A DNA stretch of 64,000 nt from Pseudoalteromonas sp. EB27. Its GTDB lineage: Bacteria > Pseudomonadota > Gammaproteobacteria > Enterobacterales > Alteromonadaceae. Shown in pieces: positions 39,606 to 47,676 of this stretch; within the stretch, counting starts at the first letter, position 1; every line of letters begins with the position of its first letter. The notes beneath the pieces are model-generated. The model was given only the letters and a program-made list of their open reading frames with translations. It was not told where the DNA came from and searched no databases. The position numbers and the translations under genes are program-made. Location of the stretch: contig NZ_MTQD01000007.1 of assembly GCF_001974875.1 (NCBI RefSeq), positions 155,033 through 219,032 of the forward strand, read 5' to 3'.

Positions 39606-40831
39606 AACTGAGCCAAGACATTTAAACGGCGTTCACTTTGTGCAACAAATGGGTTATTTGTATCCCATGAGTAGCCCGCTAAAATAGCACTAATCATTTC
39701 TCGTACCTGAGTATTTTGCTCAGAGTAAAATATCACATCCTGAAAACGCGTATCGTACCATCCTGTTACAAATGTTCTAAAACAATCAACTCCAGCTTGT
39801 AATGGCTGTGCGTAGTGAGTGTCAAAATCGACGACTTCATTTTTTAAATAGCAATCAACAAGTGGAGCAATTAAATTTGCAGATTTAAGTGCAATTGTTA
39901 CACCTGATGAAAATACCGGATCTAAAAATTCCCCCGCATTACCTAATAAAGCAAAGTGCTTACCATATAACTTACTCACATTTGCCGAGTAGCCTTTAAT
40001 ATTTTTTGCTGGAGTTAATAACTCTCGTTGTGCTAACAGTGTTTTTAAATAAGGATCTTGCTCTATAAATTGATTTAGTAAATCGCTAGATTCGTCGTTA
40101 TTAAAACGCTCTGACTGCGCCACCACCCCAATACTCGCAGTACCATCACTAAAGGGAATAAGCCAATACCACACATCAGAATATTGAGGGTGCACGGTAA
40201 TCAAAATTTTATTACGATCGAAGCTTGAATCACTAATATTGTCTTTAAAATGACTAAAATAAGCGCTGCGAACAGGAAAGCTAGAGGGAAGTTCTAAATC
40301 TAACAATTTTGGTAATACACGCCCAAAGCCACTTGCGTCCAATACAAATCGGGCATTAACGCGGTAAGCTTGTTGCTGCTCATTGTGTACCACTAATGAT
40401 GCACCATTTGGCTCATCACAGTAGTCAACCACGGTGTGCTTATATCTGATCTCTACGCCTTGTCCTTGTGCTTTGTCTGCTAATAATTTGTCAAAGTCAG
40501 CTCTTTTCACTTGATACGTAGTGCCTGGGCCTTTAGTAAATTTTTCGGTAAAGTTTATAGTCGTATTTTGCCCTGCCCGATGAAAAGCAGCGCCATCTTT
40601 AAACTGAAAACCTAAAGTCGCTGCATTGTCATGCAGTATATCGATTAAGCCCGCCTCTTCTAAGAACGCCATACATTGCGGCAGTAAGCTTTCACCAATT
40701 GAAAAACGTGGAAACGCCTGCTGTTCAAGTACCAGTACCCGCCATCCTTTTTGAACTAAAAGACTACTAGCCAATGCACCAGAAGGCCCAGCGCCAATAA
40801 CAACAACATCGTACTGCTCAAGGTTATTCAA
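39593..40831 (-). CDS. APE cluster: FAD-dependent oxidoreductase (halogenase/geranylgeranyl-reductase-like)
   Basis: A 412-aa flavoprotein with DVVVIGAGPSGALASSLLV (GxGxxG) and SIGESLLP (about 45-52), which is typical of the tryptophan-halogenase-like and p-hydroxybenzoate-hydroxylase-like superfamily, then GEFLDPVFSSGVTIALKSA near residue 285. Homologues recur in APE and flexirubin clusters and probably oxidise the aryl head or the lipid-bound product. The diagnostic halogenase WxWxIP motif is not intact (VWYWLIPF instead), so a true halogenase cannot be claimed. Confidence 0.82.
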   Translation of the reverse strand: MNNLEQYDVVVIGAGPSGALASSLLVQKGWRVLVLEQQAFPRFSIGESLLPQCMAFLEEAGLIDILHDNAATLGFQFKDGAAFHRAGQNTTINFTEKFTKGPGTTYQVKRADFDKLLADKAQGQGVEIRYKHTVVDYCDEPNGASLVVHNEQQQAYRVNARFVLDASGFGRVLPKLLDLELPSSFPVRSAYFSHFKDNISDSSFDRNKILITVHPQYSDVWYWLIPFSDGTASIGVVAQSERFNNDESSDLLNQFIEQDPYLKTLLAQRELLTPAKNIKGYSANVSKLYGKHFALLGNAGEFLDPVFSSGVTIALKSANLIAPLVDCYLKNEVVDFDTHYAQPLQAGVDCFRTFVTGWYDTRFQDVIFYSEQNTQVREMISAILAGYSWDTNNPFVAQSERRLNVLAQLCQN

Positions 40832-40835
40832 ATTA

Positions 40836-43073
40836 TTATTCCTTTTGAGGCTTTAAAACACTCAGCGGTGATAAAAAGTAAATAGCTAAAATCCCTACCA
40901 TTACACTCAGCCCAAAGCTAAAAATAGCGGGTGTATCAGATGCACTCAACATGCCAAATACCCACATTGATGACGCAGCCGATAAGCTAATCGCTAACAC
41001 ATTTTTGGGCTCTAACTTATTTATTTGATAAAAAACGAGGTAATCAATTGCTAAGGCAATAACAAGTAACGCACCGAGTAAATTAAATAACGACAAGCTA
41101 CCTTGAATCGCATTACATACCCAAAGCATGCTCAACACCACAACAGATAAAATGGTCACCTGCAGCAGCGCTATCCTAATCGTAAATCGCCAACTAAAAA
41201 GCAGCCAACTAATAAAACCCGCAAGCACTAGGCTTAATAGTAAATATTCACGGTAATCACTTAATAAAGCACTAATTTGTTTAGGTTTATTATAAAGGTA
41301 AATTCCATTGTTTTTTTCAACCTCATTAATTAGTTGATCAGATGAAATACCCGAAATAGACACCCACGTTATCGATTGTTCTGACTCAACAACCATTTGG
41401 GAAAGTAATAATGGTTTAAATGCACTCGTGGCGAGTGTTTCATAAGTGAGTAACGGTGATTTTGTGCTTTCTAGTGCTTGCCCTGTAATGCGCTCTGCAA
41501 TATCCAAAATCCCTTTGTTTTTAGCCTGTTTAAACAAGGCTTGGTTATCGCTCTGCTTTTGTAAACTAGGCAACCAATGGCTAATGCTATTATGTTTAAA
41601 ATTAGGGTTTAGTTGCGTTAAGCGTTTTAAAAATTGTTCTTGCTTTTGTAAAAGCACTTCGTCGCTATCTGCAAACATAAAAACAATTTGGCTATTCCAT
41701 TGCCCAAGTAATAACAAATGCTTTTTTTCGTTTAGCATTAAATGTTCGGAGCTTGCATTTAATAGCTTTACATCATCATTAAAGCTAATAGGTTTTATTA
41801 AAAATAACGCACTTATAAGGACTAATAACGTAATGAGTATTGGTTTTTTTAAACTATTGCAGTATAAAAAAACCTTAATGAGCTTTTGACTCATCAATAA
41901 ACTCGAAGGCGATAATGTGAGTGTAGATTGCCACAATGGCAAAACTAAAACTGTAAATAGCCAAGCACTCACTAAACCCGCAATAACAAACACGCCAACT
42001 TGAGATAATAACGTTAGTGGCGCACCTAGTAAGCAGCAATAACCCAACGTAGTCGTAATAAGAGACAGTAAAAGCGCAGATTGAGTCCCTTTGCTGTAGC
42101 CTTTTTCATGCTCTTTTTTGGCTAAGTCAGTCATACCATGAAATGCATAATCAATGGCAATACCAATCAAGGTAACTGCAAAAACAAGCGTTAATAAATG
42201 AATAGTCTTAAACAGCAACACCATAGCGATAGCGCCGCCAATAAGTGCACTCAGTACGGTAAAGCTTGCTAATAAAATACTGTTTAAACGCCTAAACACC
42301 CAAAATACCATAGCAATAAGGGCTAATAAGCTAATGCCACCAAACAGGCTCATCTCGTATTTAGCTTGTTTAGCATTTTCAGCCGTATGAAATAGCACAC
42401 CAGAGTAAGTAATGCTTAAATCAGGGTAGGTTTTATTAAGTATATTGATCTGTTTAATTATCGAGCCAGCTAAATCAATTGATTTATTAACCCCTAAATT
42501 TTCAGGCGCTAAGTTTGCCAAAATGACACGGTATTCAACGCCTTTTAAACGTCGAGTTAAACGACCTTGTTCAAGCGTAAACAATTGGCTTTGTTTTAAG
42601 TTATCTTCTATAAATGCCGCTAAGCTCAAACTTGTATCTTTGCTTAAGGTAGCACTTACAAATGGGTTGCCTAACTGATTTAATTGCTCAAGGTAATAAT
42701 GTTCAAACGTTGTTTTTTTGCTTAATGTTTGCTTGTAAGTATCACTTAATAACGCATGTTTGAAAGGTGAGAATGTTTGCGCTAAATCGTTAACGGACGG
42801 AAAGTTAAATGTGCTTTTAATTGCATTATCGTCGAGCCATTTTTGGAAATCATCAAATGCTTTATTTTTATTATTTCCTGCAAACGAGAACATAATACGG
42901 TTAGCATTTTGCTGAAAAAAAACATCTTCCGCATGTGCAATTTGGGAGTGCGACTTTGGCAATAAGCTAAACATATCGGCGCTAAACGTTGGTTTAGACA
43001 GCCAAAAAGCTGCAGCAAAAAGTAAAATTAAACTGCTAAACCACCCTACAATAACGGTAATTCGTTTTGTCAC
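40836..43073 (-). CDS. APE cluster: MMPL/RND-type exporter
   Basis: A 745-aa membrane protein with the layout of the MMPL family: one N-terminal TM (about 8-26), a periplasmic loop, a block of five TMs (about 245-380), a second periplasmic loop, then a last block (about 615-735). IGIAIDYAFHGMTD (about 305-318) and IALAIDYLVFYQINK (about 673-687) are the equivalent conserved TM4 and TM10 Asp-containing motifs. It likely exports the polyene-lipid across the inner membrane with the LolA-like and DUF3261 proteins encoded beside it. Confidence 0.9.
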   Translation of the reverse strand: MTKRITVIVGWFSSLILLFAAAFWLSKPTFSADMFSLLPKSHSQIAHAEDVFFQQNANRIMFSFAGNNKNKAFDDFQKWLDDNAIKSTFNFPSVNDLAQTFSPFKHALLSDTYKQTLSKKTTFEHYYLEQLNQLGNPFVSATLSKDTSLSLAAFIEDNLKQSQLFTLEQGRLTRRLKGVEYRVILANLAPENLGVNKSIDLAGSIIKQINILNKTYPDLSITYSGVLFHTAENAKQAKYEMSLFGGISLLALIAMVFWVFRRLNSILLASFTVLSALIGGAIAMVLLFKTIHLLTLVFAVTLIGIAIDYAFHGMTDLAKKEHEKGYSKGTQSALLLSLITTTLGYCCLLGAPLTLLSQVGVFVIAGLVSAWLFTVLVLPLWQSTLTLSPSSLLMSQKLIKVFLYCNSLKKPILITLLVLISALFLIKPISFNDDVKLLNASSEHLMLNEKKHLLLLGQWNSQIVFMFADSDEVLLQKQEQFLKRLTQLNPNFKHNSISHWLPSLQKQSDNQALFKQAKNKGILDIAERITGQALESTKSPLLTYETLATSAFKPLLLSQMVVESEQSITWVSISGISSDQLINEVEKNNGIYLYNKPKQISALLSDYREYLLLSLVLAGFISWLLFSWRFTIRIALLQVTILSVVVLSMLWVCNAIQGSLSLFNLLGALLVIALAIDYLVFYQINKLEPKNVLAISLSAASSMWVFGMLSASDTPAIFSFGLSVMVGILAIYFLSPLSVLKPQKE

Positions 43074-43119
43074 TGCACTATTCCCTTAATTAACCACTGC
43101 ATTATTTAAAAACATAATT

Positions 43120-43629
43120 TTATTTGGAATAAGTAAACTCAATTTTTGTGTTATTTCCTGAGTGCTCATTTAGTGTAATACTGCTCACTTGCTTAGCAGT
43201 TTCACATAAAATAAAATCACTAAATAATTGCTTTAGCATAGCTTCTTTTGGTATTAACTGTGTGCAACTGTCTTGCATTTTAGCAATGTCAAAACGTGTT
43301 TCCAGAGCACTCATATTTACGCTAAGTAAGTCACTCAGTAATCCTACAAATTGCTCGCTACCGGGTTGTGGTATTAACTCACCATTGGCATTTTGTGCAA
43401 GCACTTTGCCGTTTTCTATTATGAGCATACTCTCAACAGGCATTTTCACTTGCCAAATGAGCTTTTCATCAATTAACGAAAAAACACCCGACGAAATAAA
43501 AGGCTTAGCAAATCCATTAAATTGCTTATATTGCTTAAACTCACCTTTAATAGCTGCTGCATTTACTACTGTGCAAAACAGTAAAAAGCTAATGGCTATG
43601 CTTAATGTAAAACATTTTAAAAAATTCAT
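43120..43629 (-). CDS. APE cluster: LolA-like outer-membrane lipid/lipoprotein carrier
   Basis: A 169-aa periplasmic protein with a signal peptide (to about residue 24, VVNAAA). GEFKQYKQFNGFAKPFISSG and LIWQVKMPVESMLII are typical of the LolA-like domain (LolA/LolB fold, concave hydrophobic cavity). It probably shuttles the lipid-linked polyene through the periplasm. It lies between the thioesterase and MMPL genes. Confidence 0.87.
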   Translation of the reverse strand: MNFLKCFTLSIAISFLLFCTVVNAAAIKGEFKQYKQFNGFAKPFISSGVFSLIDEKLIWQVKMPVESMLIIENGKVLAQNANGELIPQPGSEQFVGLLSDLLSVNMSALETRFDIAKMQDSCTQLIPKEAMLKQLFSDFILCETAKQVSSITLNEHSGNNTKIEFTYSK

Positions 43630-43652
43630 TTAATCGCCTATAAAATAAAAAT

Positions 43653-44081
43653 TTAATTCAAAACCGCTTTTAACTTATTAAATAAAATAGCGGGTGATTC
43701 AAATTGCATTTCTTTGGAGCTAACCTCAACCGCAACTTGCGTGGTTGAGGCTTTAGTAAGGCGCTTATTAGTTAGCGAGTCAGTGATTACGTAATCAATC
43801 CGTAGTCTATTCTCGTATTCTTTTAAGTAAGCCGCTACTTTAATTTTTTGAGTAAATACTGCTGAGGCAACATACTTTATTTGCATATCAACAATTGGCC
43901 ACGCGTAGCCCGATTCATGCATTTGCGGGTAATCATAATCAAATAAACGCAGTAACTCGCAGCGCGCTACTTCTAAATAACGTGGGTAATTTCCATGCCA
44001 TACAACATTCATTGGGTCGCAGTCATGAAATGGAATTTCAATTTCTACCACATGCGTTAATAATGCACCTTTACTATTCAT
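43653..44081 (-). CDS. APE cluster: 4HBT-type acyl-ACP/CoA thioesterase
   Basis: A 142-aa hotdog thioesterase of the YbgC/4-hydroxybenzoyl-CoA type. IPFHDCDPMNVVWHGNYPRYLEVARCE contains the catalytic Asp and the conserved NxxY-type segment. In APE clusters a thioesterase of this kind is expected to release or edit ACP-bound chains. It overlaps the ammonia-lyase stop by 8 bases. Confidence 0.88.
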   Translation of the reverse strand: MNSKGALLTHVVEIEIPFHDCDPMNVVWHGNYPRYLEVARCELLRLFDYDYPQMHESGYAWPIVDMQIKYVASAVFTQKIKVAAYLKEYENRLRIDYVITDSLTNKRLTKASTTQVAVEVSSKEMQFESPAILFNKLKAVLN

Positions 44082-45618
44082 ACAACGCCCAACGTTTAGT
44101 TTGAATATACCCTATTGTTTGCCTTAGCACGGCTTCCATTGGTCTATCCTCAGTGAGGTTTTCAAAGTAATCAGTTATATCGGTATACATGTTTTGCATA
44201 TCTTGCGTTAAAGTCGAAAACTCAAGATCGCCTTGTTTTATACGCAATCTAACACCTTGAATACTTGCTAATAACGTACTTGCTAACACTTGTTCTGTTA
44301 GCTGTAAAATACGTAAACAATCGCGAGACGCAATAGTTCCCATACTCACTTTATCTTGATTATGACACTCCGTAGAGCGAGAAAAAACGCTGGCCGGCAT
44401 GGTTAGCTTTAATGCTTCAGCAGTGTAAGCACTACAGCCAATTTGAACAGCCTTAAAGCCATGATTAATATAACGGCGCTCTGGTGCACTATCAGACAAG
44501 TTTGAAGGTAGCCCATTGTTGTACTTAGTATCAACCAAAGACGCGATTTGTCTGTCGGCTAAATCAGCAAGATTTGCAACGGCTGTTTTCATGCTATCCA
44601 TTGCCATTGCAATGTGGCCTCCGTAAAAATGCCCGCCGTGCAATACATGCTCACCTTGGCCGTCAATTATTGGGTTATCGTTTACTGAGTTAAGCTCGTT
44701 TTCTATCATGTGCCTAAAAAACGGCAGACTATCTTGCAGCACACCAATAACATGGGGTGCACAACGGATTGAATACCTATCTTGAAGTCTGTCTGCATTA
44801 CGAGGGTGATCGTGATGGTTTAAATCTTCTCTTATCCAACGAGCAATTTGTTGCTGCCCAGGATGTGGCTTAACTGAAAATAATATCTCATCAAAATGAT
44901 GGCTATTTCCTTTAAGCGCTAAGCTTGATAATGCAGTAATACGGCTTGCCAGTTTAGCTAAGTAATTAGCCCTATCAAACGCTAAACACGCTAATGCAGT
45001 CATTACCGCTGTGCCATTCATAACCGCAAGACCTTCTTTTGGCCTTAGTGTTAGTGGCTCTAAGCCAACTTCTTTCATAACTTCAGCACTGTTACGTACT
45101 TGGTCTTTGTAAAACACGTCACGCTCGCCTACCATCGCACCTGCAACGTAAGATAACGGTGTTAAATCGCCACTGGCACCTACTGACCCTTCTTGTGGGA
45201 TCACAGGCACTATATCGTTATTTAAGTAATCTTTAAGTAGGTGCAGCATTTCCCAGCTAATACCAGAGTAGCCCTGTGAAAGTGATGTTAAACGGGTCGC
45301 TAAAATTGCACGCCCTTGCACTTTATTAAATACATCCCCGAGTCCACAGCCATGAAAACGAGTTAAATGCAGAGGTAATTCATCAACTAAATCAAGGGGT
45401 ACAGCCACCGTTACAGAATCACCGTAACCAGTAGTAACGCCGTAAATCACGCCATCTTCTTTTAAAAGTGTGTCTAAAAAACGCAAAGCGCTATTAATTT
45501 TAACGCTAAAAGTTTCACAGCTATTTAATTGCACTTGTGTTTCATTAAAGGCAACTCGAACAATATCTTCAATTGATAATCGCTGATTGCCAAAAAGCTG
45601 TATATTTTGTTCAGTCAC
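44074..45618 (-). CDS. APE cluster: MIO-type aromatic amino acid ammonia-lyase (HAL/TAL/PAL family)
   Basis: A 514-aa lyase. Ala148-Ser149-Gly150 in GSVGASGDLTPLS should cyclise to the MIO group; the catalytic Tyr59 is in VIYGVTTGYGDS. The substrate-selectivity pair aligned with His89-Leu90 of Rhodobacter TAL is Phe88-His89 (TRFHGCGLG), which is neither the Tyr (HL) nor the Phe (FL) pattern. It likely makes a cinnamate or coumarate starter for the polyene, as in flexirubin pathways. No other hut gene is nearby, which argues against histidine catabolism. Overlaps both neighbours by 8 bases. Confidence 0.9.
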   Translation of the reverse strand: MTEQNIQLFGNQRLSIEDIVRVAFNETQVQLNSCETFSVKINSALRFLDTLLKEDGVIYGVTTGYGDSVTVAVPLDLVDELPLHLTRFHGCGLGDVFNKVQGRAILATRLTSLSQGYSGISWEMLHLLKDYLNNDIVPVIPQEGSVGASGDLTPLSYVAGAMVGERDVFYKDQVRNSAEVMKEVGLEPLTLRPKEGLAVMNGTAVMTALACLAFDRANYLAKLASRITALSSLALKGNSHHFDEILFSVKPHPGQQQIARWIREDLNHHDHPRNADRLQDRYSIRCAPHVIGVLQDSLPFFRHMIENELNSVNDNPIIDGQGEHVLHGGHFYGGHIAMAMDSMKTAVANLADLADRQIASLVDTKYNNGLPSNLSDSAPERRYINHGFKAVQIGCSAYTAEALKLTMPASVFSRSTECHNQDKVSMGTIASRDCLRILQLTEQVLASTLLASIQGVRLRIKQGDLEFSTLTQDMQNMYTDITDYFENLTEDRPMEAVLRQTIGYIQTKRWALYE

Positions 45619-46579
45619 ACTTGTTCTCCATTGATTGATCGCGCACTACCTGCTGATCACTTTTCCAAAAATCGTAAAAATTAAACCACTGATAAGGATA
45701 TAAAGCTGCGTAATAACTCAAACGCTGTGCATAGTCAGTAATAATAAGTGTTAGCGCCTGCTGTCGCTCTCGTCGAGGCATTTTTAATGACTGGCTGTAA
45801 TGTTCAAATATCACTTGATACTTTTTGCTTTTTTTATCTTTTAAACAAAACAAAAAGTAAACAGGGCAATCAAGCAGCGCGGCTAATATAAAAGGCCCCT
45901 GTGAAAATGGGGCATTTTTGCCTAAAAACGGTACCTGTACCGACCGAGAAGCCGTTGTTGTGCTTGTTCTGTCACCAACAATAACGATTATTTCTCCCTG
46001 CTCTACTTTTTCTTTTAGTAAAATAGCTAAGTCAGGCCCCATATCAGTCACTTGTATTAAATTAACCGACACATCTGGGTTAATCTTTTTAAGCATTTTA
46101 TTAAATTCAACAGCGTGATGGGTAAACACCAGTACATTTATTTTTTTACTGCTGCGGTGCTGGCTAAGTGCCCTGCACACCTCTAAATTACCCAAGTGAG
46201 AACCTATAAAAATAGCCCCTTGGTTTTGCTCATCTAACTCAGCAAATAAATGCTCATTAGTGTATTTAATATCACGTTGGGTTATTCGCCCAAGCCAAGC
46301 ATCAATTTTATCTAATGCGCTATCTGCAAAACTACAAAAGTGCGTTAATTGCATTTTAAACGTAACAGGTTGCTTCCTGCCTTGGTAAACATTAACTTGC
46401 TTTAAAAACGCTTTAGAAGCTACACGCGCTACTTTTCCTGTTAAAAAAAGATAAAAAACGACAGGAAACAAAACAATCCACAGCCCTTTTCTACTCAGTA
46501 ATTTATGAGCAAGTAACAGTATTTGAATACCTAAAAAATTACCACGTTCTTGCATTTTAGACCAGTGCTTAGCTGCCAT
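45611..46579 (-). CDS. APE cluster: LpxL-like lipid acyltransferase
   Basis: A 322-aa inner-membrane-associated acyltransferase of the lipid A biosynthesis (LpxL/HtrB) superfamily, with one hydrophobic stretch (about 32-50) and the catalytic HX4E motif at His128-Glu133 (FIGSHLGNLEV). GDRTSTTTASRSVQVPFLG is the second conserved block. In APE clusters this class is proposed to transfer the polyene to the lipid scaffold. It overlaps the glycosyltransferase by 11 bases and the ammonia-lyase by 8. Confidence 0.88.
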   Translation of the reverse strand: MAAKHWSKMQERGNFLGIQILLLAHKLLSRKGLWIVLFPVVFYLFLTGKVARVASKAFLKQVNVYQGRKQPVTFKMQLTHFCSFADSALDKIDAWLGRITQRDIKYTNEHLFAELDEQNQGAIFIGSHLGNLEVCRALSQHRSSKKINVLVFTHHAVEFNKMLKKINPDVSVNLIQVTDMGPDLAILLKEKVEQGEIIVIVGDRTSTTTASRSVQVPFLGKNAPFSQGPFILAALLDCPVYFLFCLKDKKSKKYQVIFEHYSQSLKMPRRERQQALTLIITDYAQRLSYYAALYPYQWFNFYDFWKSDQQVVRDQSMENKCD

Positions 46580-47318
46580 AACGCCTCTTTAATTTATGCC
46601 AAATTAACACCGGAGAGCGAATCAACATTCCAAAAAATAAGCGAGTGTGCAACCACGAAATACGCACGTTATCGTGTAATGGCTGAAAATGAGAAAGCCC
46701 ATTTTCGGGGTAAATTACTTGGCTAGGTAAAAATACAAAAGGCACATTGCGCCAATATAAACGCACTAAAATTTCGGGGTCAAAATCCATGCGTTTTCCA
46801 AGCGATACCTCATCAATTAGCTTTGTACTTTGCTCAAGCGGATACACTCTAAAGCCACACATTGAATCTACAATTGTAAAACTTAACGTTTCAATCCATA
46901 CCCAAATATGCGTTAAATAACGTGCTAAATAACGGTGTTTAGGCACTGAATCGTCATATATTGGGCAACAGCTTATAAGCGCTTTAGGCTGAGCGTTTGA
47001 AAGCGCTATTAGTTTTTTAATATCAGATAAGTCATGCTGCCCATCTGCATCAATCTGTATCGCATGCGAAAAACCTAGCTTATGTGCCTGCTTTAAGCCT
47101 GTTTGTACCGCGCCGCCTTTGCCTTGATTATCGTCGTGGGCAACTACACTCAACTGCGCGTGTTTTGCATCGAGCTTACTGAACACATTTTTAGCTTCGG
47201 CGTTGCTTGCGTCATCAACCATAATAATAGGAAGATTAAATGACGATAATTGGCTCAGTACATCATCAATAACCGTAACGTGATTATAATTTGGGATAAC
47301 AATACAAAAGTTATTCAT
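46569..47318 (-). CDS. APE cluster: family 2 glycosyltransferase
   Basis: A 249-aa GT-A fold transferase resembling dolichyl-phosphate mannose synthase. IIMVDDASN (about 32-40) and the DXD-type QIDADGQHD (about 91-99) are present, followed by a VDSMCGFRVYPLE segment. No C-terminal membrane domain is visible. It likely adds a sugar to the lipid or aryl end of the product, and is paired with the LpxL-like gene, which it overlaps by 11 bases; in some APE clusters these two activities are fused. Confidence 0.87.
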   Translation of the reverse strand: MNNFCIVIPNYNHVTVIDDVLSQLSSFNLPIIMVDDASNAEAKNVFSKLDAKHAQLSVVAHDDNQGKGGAVQTGLKQAHKLGFSHAIQIDADGQHDLSDIKKLIALSNAQPKALISCCPIYDDSVPKHRYLARYLTHIWVWIETLSFTIVDSMCGFRVYPLEQSTKLIDEVSLGKRMDFDPEILVRLYWRNVPFVFLPSQVIYPENGLSHFQPLHDNVRISWLHTRLFFGMLIRSPVLIWHKLKRRYGS

Positions 47319-47676
47319 TTATCAGGCTATCAAAAACAACACGGCCAGATGCATGCTGTCCTTTGTTTGAATTATACGAAAAGGTATATTTATTCTCTGC
47401 TTTTTGCTCAAGTAATAATTCGATTGTTATACCTGGGGTAATCACTACCTGGAACTTTAACACTTCAACATTTTTAACAGGTTGCTGAACACTATAATAT
47501 TTACAAATTGCAGCCACAGCCCAGTCTAATTGCACAACACCTGCGAGTATTGGGCCATCCGTAAAATGTCCTTTGAAATAATCTAAATCATGAGGAACTA
47601 GTAAGCTTAATTTATACTTTTGCTCTGCATTTTCACAAGACAGTAAATCAGGCTGTGTTTTAGTCAACTTTTGCAA
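47311..47676 (-). CDS. APE cluster: 3-hydroxyacyl-ACP dehydratase (FabA/FabZ hotdog, short form)
   Basis: A 121-aa hotdog protein with the FabZ active-site motif FKGHFTDGPILAGVVQLDW, in which the His and the D/E position are conserved (Asp in QLDWA replaces the usual Glu). It should form the trans double bonds of the polyene together with the KR and the 151-aa hotdog protein, and corresponds to the ApeI-type dehydratase. It overlaps the AMP ligase by 17 bases and the glycosyltransferase by 8. Confidence 0.87.
   Translation of the reverse strand: MQKLTKTQPDLLSCENAEQKYKLSLLVPHDLDYFKGHFTDGPILAGVVQLDWAVAAICKYYSVQQPVKNVEVLKFQVVITPGITIELLLEQKAENKYTFSYNSNKGQHASGRVVFDSLINE

Noticed and set aside
41446..41889. 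147-residue plus-strand frame opposite the MMPL gene
   Set aside because: Cys/Phe/Ser-rich composition typical of an antisense reading of a membrane protein gene; no ribosome-binding site.
43148..43633. 161-residue plus-strand frame opposite the LolA-like gene
   Set aside because: Cys/Ser-rich antisense shadow of a gene with a clear signal peptide and family match.
44074..45618. Histidine ammonia-lyase of histidine catabolism (hutH)
   Set aside because: The MIO fold fits, but no hutU, hutI or hutG is nearby, the gene overlaps APE genes on both sides, and the selectivity pair is not the SH of hutH.
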